Shown here in pieces: positions 46,101 to 54,383 of a stretch of DNA of 64,000 nt. Below the pieces are notes generated by a model. It was not told the origin of the DNA. It made no database searches and saw only the letters and a program-made list of their open reading frames with translations. The translations under genes were made by a program, and so were the position numbers. Each line of letters opens with the position of its first letter. The stretch's first letter is position 1. The stretch spans positions 1,704,501 to 1,768,500 of the forward strand of contig NZ_JARVTG010000001.1 in the NCBI RefSeq assembly GCF_029846635.1. The letters are read 5' to 3'. This stretch comes from Pokkaliibacter sp. MBI-7. GTDB lineage: Bacteria; Pseudomonadota; Gammaproteobacteria; Pseudomonadales; Balneatricaceae.

Positions 46101-46751
46101 ACCGCCGAAGGCACGGTCGGTATCGGCGGGGTCTACATGTGCATCTACGGCATGGACTCACCCGGCGGCTATCAGCTGGTGGGCCGCACCCTGCCCATCT
46201 GGAACACCTTCCTCAAGAACACCCAGTTCAGCGCCGGTGAGCCGTGGCTGCTGCGCTTCTTCGATCAGGTGCGCTTCTACCCGGTCAGTGAAGAGGAGCT
46301 GACCCGCCTGCGTGAAGACTTCCGTCAGGGCCGGGCCAGCATCCGCATCGAGGAGGAAGTGTTTGATCTGGCCCTGTATGAGCAGTTCCTCACTGACAAC
46401 GAGGGCTCCATCAGTGCCTTCAAGGCGCGCCAGCAACAGGCCTTTACCACCGAAGTGGCACTGTGGCAGCAGCAATACGGCGATGAGGCCAGCCATGAGC
46501 AGGAAGAGGAAGCACCTGCACTCGACCATGACGGCCATGTGGTACAGGCCGACATCAGCGGCAACATCTGGAAGCTGCTGGTGGAGCACGGCGTCAGCGT
46601 GGAGGAAGGCGAACCGCTGGTCATCGTTGAGGCGATGAAAATGGAGTTTGCCATTCATGCCCCGGTATCCGGTACGATCAAGGCTTTACATTGCCGCCCA
46701 GGCAAGCCCGTCAACGCGGGTGATGCTCTGGTGGTTATCGAGCCTGCGTAA
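43110..46751 (+). CDS. uca: Urea carboxylase
   Basis: A 1213-residue biotin enzyme that converts urea, bicarbonate and ATP to allophanate. Domain order: biotin carboxylase (MFNKILIANRGEIAVRIIRT; residues 1-445), carboxyltransferase part related to KipA (YTTVQDYPGRKGYWDIGVPP, from about 450), part related to KipI (about 817-1030), and a biotinyl domain with VEAMKMEF, biotin Lys1177. Guanidine carboxylases share this build; they are usually accompanied by carboxyguanidine deiminase (UAAP) genes, which are missing here, so urea is the better call. 21 bp after atzF; ribosome site GGGGAGAAAGG. Confidence 0.92.
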   Translation: MFNKILIANRGEIAVRIIRTLRSMGIHSVAVYSEADRNSPHVTLADEAICIGAAAPSESYLRGDVILDVAQETGVQAIIPGYGFLSENAEFAEQCEAAGIVFIGPTPDQIRRFGLKHTSRELAAAAGVPLTPGTGLLNSLDEARHSAAALGYPVMLKSTAGGGGIGLTRCASEAELVDAYESVQRLGKSFFSNSGVFLERYVDNARHIEVQIFGDGKGEVIALGERDCSLQRRNQKVVEETPAPGINAATRKALLEAAVCLGKSVHYQSAGTVEFIYDTAREAFYFLEVNTRLQVEHPITEMVTGFDLVRWMVEIAAGQAPDFATLAVQPQGAAIEVRIYAEDPAKNFQPSPGVLTEVSFPDHVRLDGWISTGAEVTPHYDPMLAKLIVHGATRNEALIRMNEALAATRLSGIATNLDYLRQVIADEVFMSGKVSTRALESFIYQPQVLEVLSPGTYTTVQDYPGRKGYWDIGVPPSGPMDDYAFRLANRIVGNAESAAGLECTIIGPTLKFHQDSVIALCGAVSEAMLDEQQVPFWQPVSVRAGQVLKVGKASQGCRSYLAIRGGFDVPVYLGSRATFALGQFGGHAGRPLRTGDMLPLGRPALPGNVDAPVSEPCAAAAGLIPDYALPQPADTGAREWQIGVLYGPHGAPDFFTEESITTFFATAWEVHYNSNRLGIRLNGPKPEWTRSDGGEAGLHPSNVHDCEYAIGSINFTGDMPVILTHDGPSLGGFVCPVTIVKAELWKVGQVKPGDRIRFRAMNFDQALALENAQDEAIASLHPVTPVAVVATPTPLGTVSPTVLAELPEKGHRPQVAYRQAGDKYLLLEYGPMVLDLRFRFRVHALMEALKRTPIKGVEELSPGVRSLQIRYDSRLIHQRELLQALLALEDTLPAVDSMRIPTRVVHLPMAFEDSATLDAVARYRQSVKDKAPWLPNNVDFIQRINGLDSRDDVRDVVFSASYMVLGLGDVYLGAPCAVPVDPRHRLLTSKYNPARTYTAEGTVGIGGVYMCIYGMDSPGGYQLVGRTLPIWNTFLKNTQFSAGEPWLLRFFDQVRFYPVSEEELTRLREDFRQGRASIRIEEEVFDLALYEQFLTDNEGSISAFKARQQQAFTTEVALWQQQYGDEASHEQEEEAPALDHDGHVVQADISGNIWKLLVEHGVSVEEGEPLVIVEAMKMEFAIHAPVSGTIKALHCRPGKPVNAGDALVVIEPA

Positions 46752-46778
46752 CCGCGCGTATACCGAAGGACAATTCTG

Positions 46779-47510
46779 ATGAGTGAATCCCTGGACAGCA
46801 CCGCCAGCAGCAACGGCGCCCCGGAGGGGAAAAAGCCGCTCAAGCGTCGCCCGGAAAACCTGGCTGAGCGTATCTACGCCCAGCTCAAGGACGATATTTT
46901 CGAGTTTCGTCTGCTGCCGGGGGACCGTTTTACCGAGCAGGACATTGCTGCCCAGACCGACGCCAGCCGCACGCCGGTGCGTGAGGCCCTGTACCGGCTG
47001 CAGCGTGAAGGCTATGTGGATGTGCACTTTCGCAGTGGCTGGCAGGTCAGGCCGTTCGACTTCCGCTACTTCGAGGATCTGTATGACGTGCGCATCATCC
47101 TCGAGACCGCTGCGGTCAAACGCCTGTGCGAAAGGGAGAGTACCGCACCACAGCTGGAAGACCTGAAACGCATCTGGATGGTGCCTGCCGAAGAGCGTCT
47201 GCAGGATGGTCCCACTGTCTCCGGGCTGGATGAGCGCTTCCACATGATGCTGGTGGAAGCCACCGGCAACAAGGAAATGGCCGCCATCCACAAGAGTGTG
47301 ACGGAGAAGATTCGCATTATCCGCCGGCTGGACTTCACCAAGCCGTTCCGGGTGGAAGCGACCTACAACGAACACGCCAAAATTCTGGGGCTGATCATCC
47401 AGCGTCGTGCCGATCAGGCGCAGTCGCTGCTGAAGTCTCACATTGAGGAAAGCAAGGCCGAAGTGCGCAAGATCACCCTGCACATGCTGCACACGGCACG
47501 AGGAGAATAA
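46779..47510 (+). CDS. GntR-family (FCD) regulator of urea use
   Basis: A 243-residue regulator. N-terminal winged helix (LAERIYAQLKDDIFEFRLLP, then TEQDIAAQTDASRTPVREAL; residues 28-75) and a helical FCD domain with metal-binding His residues expected in DERFHMMLVEATGN and the YNEHAKILGLI segment. It lies inside the operon, between urea carboxylase and urtA, and the promoter has two FCD-type operators, so auto-repression lifted by urea or allophanate is likely. A short hairpin follows the gene. Confidence 0.88.
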   Translation: MSESLDSTASSNGAPEGKKPLKRRPENLAERIYAQLKDDIFEFRLLPGDRFTEQDIAAQTDASRTPVREALYRLQREGYVDVHFRSGWQVRPFDFRYFEDLYDVRIILETAAVKRLCERESTAPQLEDLKRIWMVPAEERLQDGPTVSGLDERFHMMLVEATGNKEMAAIHKSVTEKIRIIRRLDFTKPFRVEATYNEHAKILGLIIQRRADQAQSLLKSHIEESKAEVRKITLHMLHTARGE

Positions 47511-47524
47511 CGAAACAGGCCGCT

Positions 47525-47546
47525 GAAAAGCACACCGACGCTTTTC
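47525..47546 (+). terminator. Weak hairpin after gntR
   Basis: GAAAAGC-ACACCGAC-GCTTTTC, 15 bp after the stop, no T tract. The 194-bp gntR-urtA gap may hold a secondary promoter, so the hairpin could act as a partial attenuator. Flanking CAGGCCGCTGAAAA faintly echoes the MITE end but is too short to count. Confidence 0.35.
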
Positions 47547-47704
47547 GACGACCGGTAGATGCACTCGCCACAGGACTGCCACCGCCTGCCGCCCGGCACA
47601 GAGTCAGCAGCCTGAAGTGCACACCATGCCCGCAGTACCCGAAGTAGTACGAACGATCACCGCCACAAACGACAAGCAAGTTGACAAGATAGGGAGCAGT
47701 TCGA

Positions 47705-49009
47705 ATGAAACGTAGAAGCTTAATCAAGAGCATGTGTGCCACCGGGGTTGCCATGGGCATGGGCATCAGCCTGCGTAACAGCTGGGCGGCGGGTGACACC
47801 ATCAAGGTCGGGGTACTTCACTCCCTGTCCGGCACCATGGCCATCAGCGAGACCACGCTGAAAGACACCATGCTGATGCTGATCGAGGAGCAGAACAAGA
47901 AAGGCGGTCTGCTGGGCAAGCAACTGGAAGCGGTCGTCGTCGACCCTGCCTCCAACTGGCCGCTGTTTGCCGAAAAAACCCGTGAACTGCTGGAAAAGGA
48001 CAAGGTATCAGCCATTTTCGGCTGCTGGACCTCAGTCTCGCGCAAATCCGTGCTGCCGGTCGTGGAAGAACTGAACGGCCTGCTGTTCTATCCGGTGCAG
48101 TTCGAGGGCGAAGAGTCGTCCCGCAACGTGTTCTATACCGGTGCGGCGCCCAACCAGCAGGCCATTCCTGCGGTGGATTACCTGATGAACGAAGGCGGGG
48201 TAAAACGCTGGGTACTGGCCGGTACCGATTACGTTTATCCGCGCACCACCAACAAGATTCTCGAAGCTTACCTGAAGTCCAAAGGCGTGGCCGAGAGCGA
48301 CATCATGATCAACTACACCCCCTTCGGCCATTCTGACTGGCAGTCCATCGTTGCCGACATCAAGCGCTTCGGCTCTGAAGGCAAGAAAACCGCGGTGGTG
48401 TCGACCATCAACGGTGATGCCAACGTGCCGTTCTACCGTGAGCTGGGCAACCAGAGCATTTCTGCCGAAGACATCCCGGTAGTGGCCTTCTCGGTCGGTG
48501 AGGAAGAGCTGTCCGGTATCGACGCCAAACCGCTGGTCGGCCACCTCGCCGCCTGGAACTACTTCATGAGCGAAGACACAGGGGAAAACAGCGAATTCAT
48601 CAAGAAGTGGCATGCCTTTATCAAAAGCGAAAAACGTGTCACCAACGACCCGATGGAAGCGCACTACATTGGCTTCAACATGTGGGTGAAGGCGGTAGAG
48701 AAGGCGGGCAGTATCGAGTCCGACAAGGTGATCGACGCCATCGTCGGTATCGAAACCCCCAACCTGACCGGCGGCACCTCGGTCATGCTGCCCAACCACT
48801 ACATCACCAAACCCGTGCTGATCGGCGAGATTCAGGAAGACGGCCAGTTCGCCACGGTGTGGAAAACCGATGGACTGGTCAAGGGTGATGCCTGGTCCGA
48901 CTACCTGCCGGAAGACCAGAACGTCATCGCCGACTGGACCGACCCGATCAAGTGCGGCCACTACAACACCGAAACCAAGGTCTGTAGCGGTGGCCAGAAC
49001 AACGGCTAG
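47705..49009 (+). CDS. urtA: Urea ABC transporter substrate-binding protein UrtA
   Basis: A 434-residue periplasmic receptor. It starts with a twin-arginine type signal (MKRRSLIKSMCATG...SWAAG). Family segments: GDTIKVGVLHSLSGTMAISE, FGCWTSVSRKSVLPVVEELN, LFYPVQFEGEESSRNVFYTG and TNDPMEAHYIGFNMW, all typical of UrtA/FmdD proteins, which bind urea or short amides. TAGGGAGC precedes the ATG. It is separated from urtB by a REP-like hairpin. Short-chain amide binding (FmdD) is the alternative, but UrtB-E and urea carboxylase argue for urea. Confidence 0.93.
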   Translation: MKRRSLIKSMCATGVAMGMGISLRNSWAAGDTIKVGVLHSLSGTMAISETTLKDTMLMLIEEQNKKGGLLGKQLEAVVVDPASNWPLFAEKTRELLEKDKVSAIFGCWTSVSRKSVLPVVEELNGLLFYPVQFEGEESSRNVFYTGAAPNQQAIPAVDYLMNEGGVKRWVLAGTDYVYPRTTNKILEAYLKSKGVAESDIMINYTPFGHSDWQSIVADIKRFGSEGKKTAVVSTINGDANVPFYRELGNQSISAEDIPVVAFSVGEEELSGIDAKPLVGHLAAWNYFMSEDTGENSEFIKKWHAFIKSEKRVTNDPMEAHYIGFNMWVKAVEKAGSIESDKVIDAIVGIETPNLTGGTSVMLPNHYITKPVLIGEIQEDGQFATVWKTDGLVKGDAWSDYLPEDQNVIADWTDPIKCGHYNTETKVCSGGQNNG

Positions 49010-49054
49010 CCGCTGACCTGGCTCTTTCAGCCGACACGCAGGCGCTACACAAGT

Positions 49055-49075
49055 CCCTCTCCCCAAGGGAGAGGG
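49055..49075. repeat. REP-like hairpin between urtA and urtB
   Basis: CCCTCTCCC-CAA-GGGAGAGGG is a perfect 9-bp stem of the type scattered between genes in many gammaproteobacteria. CCTCCCGGGAGG, a 12-bp dyad, lies 42 bp further (49117-49128). Likely mRNA-stabilising; raises receptor over permease. Confidence 0.65.
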
Positions 49076-49170
49076 CAGCCACACGCTGCGCATCTGTAAC
49101 AGGTAAAAGTGCGTTTCCTCCCGGGAGGGACAGCCCCCATTATCCACCCGCAAGACAGGCAGACAGGATT

Positions 49171-50769
49171 GTGAACAGAGCAAACCCCGCAAGGTACTGG
49201 CTTATCGGCCTGCTCGTGCTGATGCTGTGGAGCATGACCACACTGGCGCGCGCCAATGATTTCGACACCCTGGCCAGCCAGCTCGCAGCAGCCAGCTTCA
49301 AACAGAAGGGCGAACTGGTGGAGCAGCTGGCCCAGACCCAGGATCCACGGGCGCCCGCCCTGCTCAGCGCTTTTCTTGACGGTGAGCTGTACAGCAGCAA
49401 GGACACCCCCGCGCAGCTGCTGATCAGGCAGGGCGACACCTTTACCGATGCCCTGAGTGGTGCTGTGGTCAGCGAGGCCAGTGGCAAGAAACTGATCGTC
49501 AACAACGCCCTGCGCGGCCAGCTGCGTGACCTGCTGGCTTTTATGAGCCTGTTATCGAAAGAACCTGCTGACCGTCTGCAGGCCGCACAGCGCCTGCTCA
49601 GTGCTGGCTCCACCGCAGCTCAGCTGCCACGTCTGCAGAAAGTCTTTGCCACCGAAACCGACGAGCAGGTCAGAGCCGTCCTCGGTGACGTGATCGCCGT
49701 GGCAGAACTGGGCAGCCCGAACACATCACTGCGTCTGCTGGCCGTCGATACCCTGCGTGGTTCGCTGTCACCGGAAGTGCGCGCCCGTCTGGATCAGGTG
49801 GCGAATCAGGACAGCGATGCCGAAGTCCGGCAGGCCGCCGCCAGTGCCCTTACATCGATCCAGAGCAAGATTGATTTCAACCTGCTGCTGCAGAACATTT
49901 TCTTCGGCCTGAGCCTCGGCTCAGTGCTGTTACTGGCGGCAGTCGGCCTGGCCATCACCTTCGGCGTCATGGGGGTGATCAACATGGCCCATGGCGAGCT
50001 GATCATGATCGGTGCCTACACCACTTGGGTGGTGCAGCAGCTGATGCCCAACCATATCGGCATCAGCATTCTGGTCGCCATTCCCGCCGCCTTCGTGGTG
50101 TCCGGGCTGGTCGGTATCGCCATTGAGCGCTGCGTTATCCGTTTCCTCTATGGCCGCCCGCTGGAAACCCTGCTGGCCACCTTCGGCATCAGCCTGATTC
50201 TGCAGCAGGCTGTGCGCAGTCTGTTCTCGCCGCTGAACCGGGCAGTGACCACGCCCGACTGGATGAGCGGCTCGTGGCAGATCAACCCGATCCTGTCCCT
50301 GACCTATAACCGTCTGTATATCCTGATTTTTGCCCTGATCGTGTTCTTCGCCCTGATGCTGGTCCTGAAGCGCACCAGCCTCGGCCTCAAGGTCCGGGCG
50401 GTATCGCAGAACCGGGCCATGGCGCGGGCGGTTGGCGTGCGAGCCAACCGTGTTGATGCGCTGACCTTCGGCCTCGGTGCCGGCATCGCCGGGGTCGCCG
50501 GAGTGGCCCTGTCGCAGCTGACCAACGTTGGCCCCAACCTCGGTCAGGCCTACATTATCGACTCCTTCATGGTGGTGGTGTTCGGTGGTGTCGGCAATCT
50601 GTGGGGCACCCTGGTAGGCGCCATGGGCCTGGGGGTGGTCAACAAGTTCCTTGAACCCTATTCCGGCGCGGTGCTGGCCAAGATTCTGGCACTGGTGTTC
50701 ATCATTCTGTTTATCCAGAAACGGCCACGCGGACTGTTCCCGCAGAAAGGCCGGGCAGCGGAGGCCTGA
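49171..50769 (+). CDS. urtB: Urea ABC transporter permease UrtB
   Basis: A 532-residue protein. A signal-anchor leads into an unusual periplasmic domain of about 210 residues with alpha-helical repeats (LASQLAAASFKQKGELVEQL; RLLAVDTLRGSLSPEVRARL), followed by the LivH-type permease (AVGLAITFGVMGVINMAHGE; VRAVSQNRAMARAVGVRANR; GGVGNLWGTLVGAMGLGV). The long N terminus is normal for proteobacterial UrtB. Start is GTG at 49171 preceded by CAGGATT. Two bases separate it from urtC. Confidence 0.93.
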   Translation: MNRANPARYWLIGLLVLMLWSMTTLARANDFDTLASQLAAASFKQKGELVEQLAQTQDPRAPALLSAFLDGELYSSKDTPAQLLIRQGDTFTDALSGAVVSEASGKKLIVNNALRGQLRDLLAFMSLLSKEPADRLQAAQRLLSAGSTAAQLPRLQKVFATETDEQVRAVLGDVIAVAELGSPNTSLRLLAVDTLRGSLSPEVRARLDQVANQDSDAEVRQAAASALTSIQSKIDFNLLLQNIFFGLSLGSVLLLAAVGLAITFGVMGVINMAHGELIMIGAYTTWVVQQLMPNHIGISILVAIPAAFVVSGLVGIAIERCVIRFLYGRPLETLLATFGISLILQQAVRSLFSPLNRAVTTPDWMSGSWQINPILSLTYNRLYILIFALIVFFALMLVLKRTSLGLKVRAVSQNRAMARAVGVRANRVDALTFGLGAGIAGVAGVALSQLTNVGPNLGQAYIIDSFMVVVFGGVGNLWGTLVGAMGLGVVNKFLEPYSGAVLAKILALVFIILFIQKRPRGLFPQKGRAAEA

Positions 50770-50771
50770 TC

Positions 50772-51908
50772 ATGCTGATACGTCGTCTGTTGGAAAACGA
50801 CCGGGGCGGTCAGATCGTTCTGCTGGTACTGCTGGCCCTGCTGGTGGTCGTACCTCTGCTGAGTCTGGGCGTCAGTGACACCTCGGCCTGGCATCTGTCG
50901 ACCTATAACGTCACCCTGCTCGGCAAGTATCTGTGTTACGCCCTGCTGGCTCTGTCGCTTGACCTGATCTGGGGCTACTGCGGCATTCTGTCTCTTGGTC
51001 ACGGCGCCTTCTTTGCCCTCGGCGGCTATTGCATGGGCATGTACCTGATGCGGCAGATCGGCGACCGCGGCGTCTATGGCAACCCCGAGCTGCCGGACTT
51101 CATGGTCTTTCTCAACTGGGATCATCTGCCCTGGTACTGGCATGGCTTCGACATGTTCTGGTTTGCCATGCTGATGGTGGTGCTGGTACCCGGTCTGCTG
51201 GCGCTGGTGTTCGGCTGGCTGGCGTTTCGTTCACGGGTGACCGGTGTCTATCTGTCCATCATCACACAAGCGCTGACCTATGCCCTGCTGCTGACCTTCT
51301 TCCGCAACGAGGCAGGCTTTGGCGGCAACAACGGTCTGACGGACTTCAAGGATATCCTCGGTTTTCCGGTACAGGCCGACACCACCCGCATCGGCCTGTT
51401 TATCGCTTCGGTACTGGCGCTGATGCTCGGCTATCTGCTTTGCCGCCTGGTCGTCACCTCACGTCTGGGGCGGGTGATCGTCGCCATCCGTGATGCCGAA
51501 AGCCGCACCCGTTTCTCCGGCTATCAGGTTGAGCACTTCAAGCTCTGGCTGTTCGTGCTGTCGGCGATGCTGGCAGGGATTGCCGGTGCACTGTTCGTGC
51601 CTCAGGTGGGGATCATCAATCCCGGTGAGTTTTCACCGCTGAACTCCATTGAACTGGTGGTCTGGGTGGCGGTGGGCGGCCGGGCCACACTGTTCGGCGC
51701 TATCGCCGGTGCCTTCAGCGTCAACTACGCCAAGACCTGGTTTACCTCGCTCTATCCCGAAGCCTGGCTGTTTGCGCTCGGCGCTCTGTTCGTACTGGTC
51801 ACCCTGTTCCTGCCCAAAGGGCTGGTCGGGCTGGCTGGTCAGCGTAAATGGCGGCGGACGCCCAAGGCTGCCCTCAGTGGCCTGCCCCAGCAACAGGAGT
51901 CTGCATGA
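50772..51908 (+). CDS. urtC: Urea ABC transporter permease UrtC
   Basis: A 378-residue LivM-type permease with about nine helices. GKYLCYALLALSLDLIWGYC, SLGHGAFFALGGYCMGMYLM and ITQALTYALLLTFFRNEAGF, FGGNNGLTDF are family segments. Forms the membrane channel with UrtB. Its stop overlaps the urtD start by four bases. Confidence 0.94.
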   Translation: MLIRRLLENDRGGQIVLLVLLALLVVVPLLSLGVSDTSAWHLSTYNVTLLGKYLCYALLALSLDLIWGYCGILSLGHGAFFALGGYCMGMYLMRQIGDRGVYGNPELPDFMVFLNWDHLPWYWHGFDMFWFAMLMVVLVPGLLALVFGWLAFRSRVTGVYLSIITQALTYALLLTFFRNEAGFGGNNGLTDFKDILGFPVQADTTRIGLFIASVLALMLGYLLCRLVVTSRLGRVIVAIRDAESRTRFSGYQVEHFKLWLFVLSAMLAGIAGALFVPQVGIINPGEFSPLNSIELVVWVAVGGRATLFGAIAGAFSVNYAKTWFTSLYPEAWLFALGALFVLVTLFLPKGLVGLAGQRKWRRTPKAALSGLPQQQESA

Positions 51909-52774
51909 TGAATATGTCGAGTGTGCTGGAAAAACCCGCCAGTCTGCTGGAGCGGGCGCGGGCCAGTTATCCCCGTGACCGGGTGTTCGAGTTCATGCAG
52001 CCGAGGCCGGAGTTCGATCAGCCGGTGGATACCCGCAAGGGGCCGATTCTCTATGTGGAAGGGGTGAGCGTCAGCTTTGACGGCTTCAAAGCGCTGAATA
52101 ACCTGTCGCTGTATATCAACGACGGCGAACTGCGCTGCATCATCGGCCCGAATGGCGCAGGCAAGACCACCATGATGGATGTCATCACCGGCAAGACCCG
52201 ACCGGATCAGGGTCAGGTGTATTTCGGCCAGAGCATCAATCTGCTGGCACTGCAGGAACACGAAATTGCCCGCGGCGGTATCGGCCGCAAATTCCAGAAG
52301 CCGACCGTACTGGAAACTCTCAGCGTCTACGACAATCTGGAACTGGCGATGGCGTCCAATAAAGGCGTCTGGTCCTGCCTGCTGCACACACTCAACGGTG
52401 AGCAGCGCGACCGTATTGCCGAAGTGCTGCACCTGATCCGCCTCACCGCGCAGGCCAGACAGCAGGCGGGAGCCCTGTCGCACGGGCAGAAGCAATGGCT
52501 GGAGATCGGCATGCTGCTGATGCAGAACCCCCGCATCCTGCTGGTGGATGAACCGGTAGCCGGGATGACCGGCGAGGAAACCGAGCGCACCGCCGAACTG
52601 CTGACCTCACTGGCCGGGCGCCATGCCGTCATTGTGGTCGAGCACGATATGGCCTTTGTGCGCTCCATCGCCCGCACTGTCACGGTGCTGCATCAGGGGT
52701 CGGTGCTGGCCGAAGGGTCAATGGACAAGATCCAGAACGATCCGAAGGTTATTGAAGTCTATCTGGGGGAGTAA
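51905..52774 (+). CDS. urtD: Urea ABC transporter ATPase UrtD
   Basis: A 289-residue LivG-type ATPase. Walker A GPNGAGKTTMMD, signature LSHGQKQWLEIGMLL and Walker B ILLVDEPVAGM are present; LSHGQ in place of LSGGQ is normal for this family. About 35 N-terminal residues precede the ABC core. ATGATG at 51905 overlaps the urtC stop. Confidence 0.94.
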   Translation: MMNMSSVLEKPASLLERARASYPRDRVFEFMQPRPEFDQPVDTRKGPILYVEGVSVSFDGFKALNNLSLYINDGELRCIIGPNGAGKTTMMDVITGKTRPDQGQVYFGQSINLLALQEHEIARGGIGRKFQKPTVLETLSVYDNLELAMASNKGVWSCLLHTLNGEQRDRIAEVLHLIRLTAQARQQAGALSHGQKQWLEIGMLLMQNPRILLVDEPVAGMTGEETERTAELLTSLAGRHAVIVVEHDMAFVRSIARTVTVLHQGSVLAEGSMDKIQNDPKVIEVYLGE

Positions 52775-52785
52775 GGGATTCAGCC

Positions 52786-53481
52786 ATGCTAGAAGTCAAC
52801 GCAGTAAATCAGTTCTACGGTGAAAGCCATACCCTCTGGGATCTGTCCCTGAGCATTCCCAGGGGCGGCTGCGTCTGCCTGATGGGCCGCAACGGTGTCG
52901 GCAAGACCACCCTGCTGAAGGCCGTCATGGGCCTGTTACCGATACGCTCAGGTCAGATCGAGTTTGACGGTCAGCCCGTCAACAGCCTCAGTACCGAAGC
53001 CCGCGCCTGTGCGGGCATCGGCTACGTGCCGCAGGGGCGGGAAATCTTCCCGATGCTGACCGTGGAGGAAAACCTGCAGATTTCCCTCGGTGCCCGCAAG
53101 GATCGCAGCAGGAAGATCCCCGACAAGATCTATCAGCTGTTCCCGGTACTGAAAGAAATGCGTCATCGCCGCGGTGGTGACCTGTCCGGCGGCCAGCAAC
53201 AACAGCTGGCCATTGGCCGCGCGCTGGTGCTGGAGCCCAAGATGCTGATTCTGGATGAACCTACCGAGGGCATTCAGCCCAATATCGTGCGAGAAATCGG
53301 TGAGGTGATCCGTACCCTCAATCAGCAGGAAGGGCTGACCGTGTTGCTGGTGGAACAAAAGCTGCCTTTTGCGCGTAGGGTGGGCAGTGATTTCCGCCTG
53401 CTCGACAAGGGCCAGCTGGTGGCACAGGGGCCGATGGCCGAGCTGACCGACGGGGTGGTGAAAGAGTATCTGAGTGTCTGA
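52786..53481 (+). CDS. urtE: Urea ABC transporter ATPase UrtE
   Basis: A 231-residue LivF-type ATPase: Walker A GRNGVGKTTLLKAV, signature LSGGQQQQLAIGRAL, Walker B MLILDEPTEGIQPNIV. It pairs with UrtD to power urea uptake. AAGGGA is upstream of the ATG. Last gene of the urea locus; no urease or UAAP genes follow. Confidence 0.94.
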   Translation: MLEVNAVNQFYGESHTLWDLSLSIPRGGCVCLMGRNGVGKTTLLKAVMGLLPIRSGQIEFDGQPVNSLSTEARACAGIGYVPQGREIFPMLTVEENLQISLGARKDRSRKIPDKIYQLFPVLKEMRHRRGGDLSGGQQQQLAIGRALVLEPKMLILDEPTEGIQPNIVREIGEVIRTLNQQEGLTVLLVEQKLPFARRVGSDFRLLDKGQLVAQGPMAELTDGVVKEYLSV

Positions 53482-53840
53482 AAAAGACCGGCAGTGTCGC
53501 TGCCACAGCGACTTCAGCCCGGTACTTTTATGAATAAAGCCAAGCACTTGCCCGCAAGGAGATAGACATACACTGACGACATAACGGGAAATACATTTAT
53601 GCTCTGACTGGCGGCGCCTTTGGGTGTGTCTATCACGACAAAGAAAGTAATTTTTCTACAAAACGCCCCGGTGCTTTCGAATTTCCCCGGCTTTGATCCA
53701 TAATACTGAGACTTTTTACATGACTGAGTGCTGCTGCTTCTTTCATCAGTCCTGCTGATGAATCAGACCACGGCATTTTGCATGCCCTTTGCATTACCCT
53801 GGTCCATCCGGTGGACTCTAACCTCATTCAGGAATGTCTC
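53482..53840. terminator. End of urea operon and following promoter region
   Basis: GTCGCTG-CCA-CAGCGAC at 53496-53512, extended by ACCGG...CCGGT and followed by ACTTTTAT, is the probable operon terminator. The rest of this 359-bp gap is AT-richer and should carry the promoter of the molybdopterin-fold gene; TTTACATGA-like sequence is near 53715 but no clear hexamer pair was fixed. Confidence 0.5.
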
Positions 53841-54377
53841 ATGGTCAGTCAGGCAGTCACGCGACCACTGCTCCGTGTCGTTGCTACCGTTCTGGTAGCT
53901 TTTTCAGCCGCCTTTGGCCTGTCAGGCGCTCAGGCCAGCGATGCACCCTATCCCGCGGATCGCCCGGTGCTGACCATTACGGCTGCCCACCATGAGCAGG
54001 TTGTGCTTACCCTGCAACAGCTGGAAGCCATGCCCTCCAAAACCATTGGTGCCTTCTTCCCCAACCTGAACGACAGCGATCATTCATCACAGTGGCGTGG
54101 CATCCCCCTCAGTGAAGTGCTGAAGCTGGTCGATGAAAAAGACAAAGGCGTCAACATATTTGCATTGAACAATTATTCTCATCCGATTCCTGCCGACGAT
54201 ATCACTCAATACGATCCGATTGTGGCCTATCAGCGCGATGGCAATTATATGGCGGTACGCAACTATGGGCCGCTGATTGTCATATACCCATTGGATGACA
54301 AGCCCAATCTGCGTAATCAGGATATTTATGCCCGCATGGTATGGCAGGTAGAAAAGATTGATGTAGACGCTGAGTAA
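53841..54377 (+). CDS. Periplasmic molybdopterin-binding-fold protein, no Cys
   Basis: A 178-residue exported protein (signal peptide ending GAQASDAPY near residue 34). The mature part follows the sulfite-oxidase-type domain pattern: VLTITAAHHEQVVLTLQQLE, TIGAFFPNLND, WRGIPLSEVLKLV, IFALNNYSHPIPADDI, YGPLIVIYPLDD. The mature sequence contains no cysteine, so the usual molybdenum-ligating Cys is absent and catalysis by the ordinary mechanism is unlikely. Six bases separate it from the PAS-GGDEF gene, indicating an obligatory pair: it may be a ligand sensor presenting a signal to that protein's periplasmic domain. ATG at 53841 has AGGA upstream. Confidence 0.75.
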   Translation: MVSQAVTRPLLRVVATVLVAFSAAFGLSGAQASDAPYPADRPVLTITAAHHEQVVLTLQQLEAMPSKTIGAFFPNLNDSDHSSQWRGIPLSEVLKLVDEKDKGVNIFALNNYSHPIPADDITQYDPIVAYQRDGNYMAVRNYGPLIVIYPLDDKPNLRNQDIYARMVWQVEKIDVDAE

Positions 54378-54383
54378 TCAACG

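Noticed and set aside
47511..47704. Possible second sigma-54 promoter before urtA
   Set aside because: No GG-N10-GC pair of acceptable quality was found in this gap.
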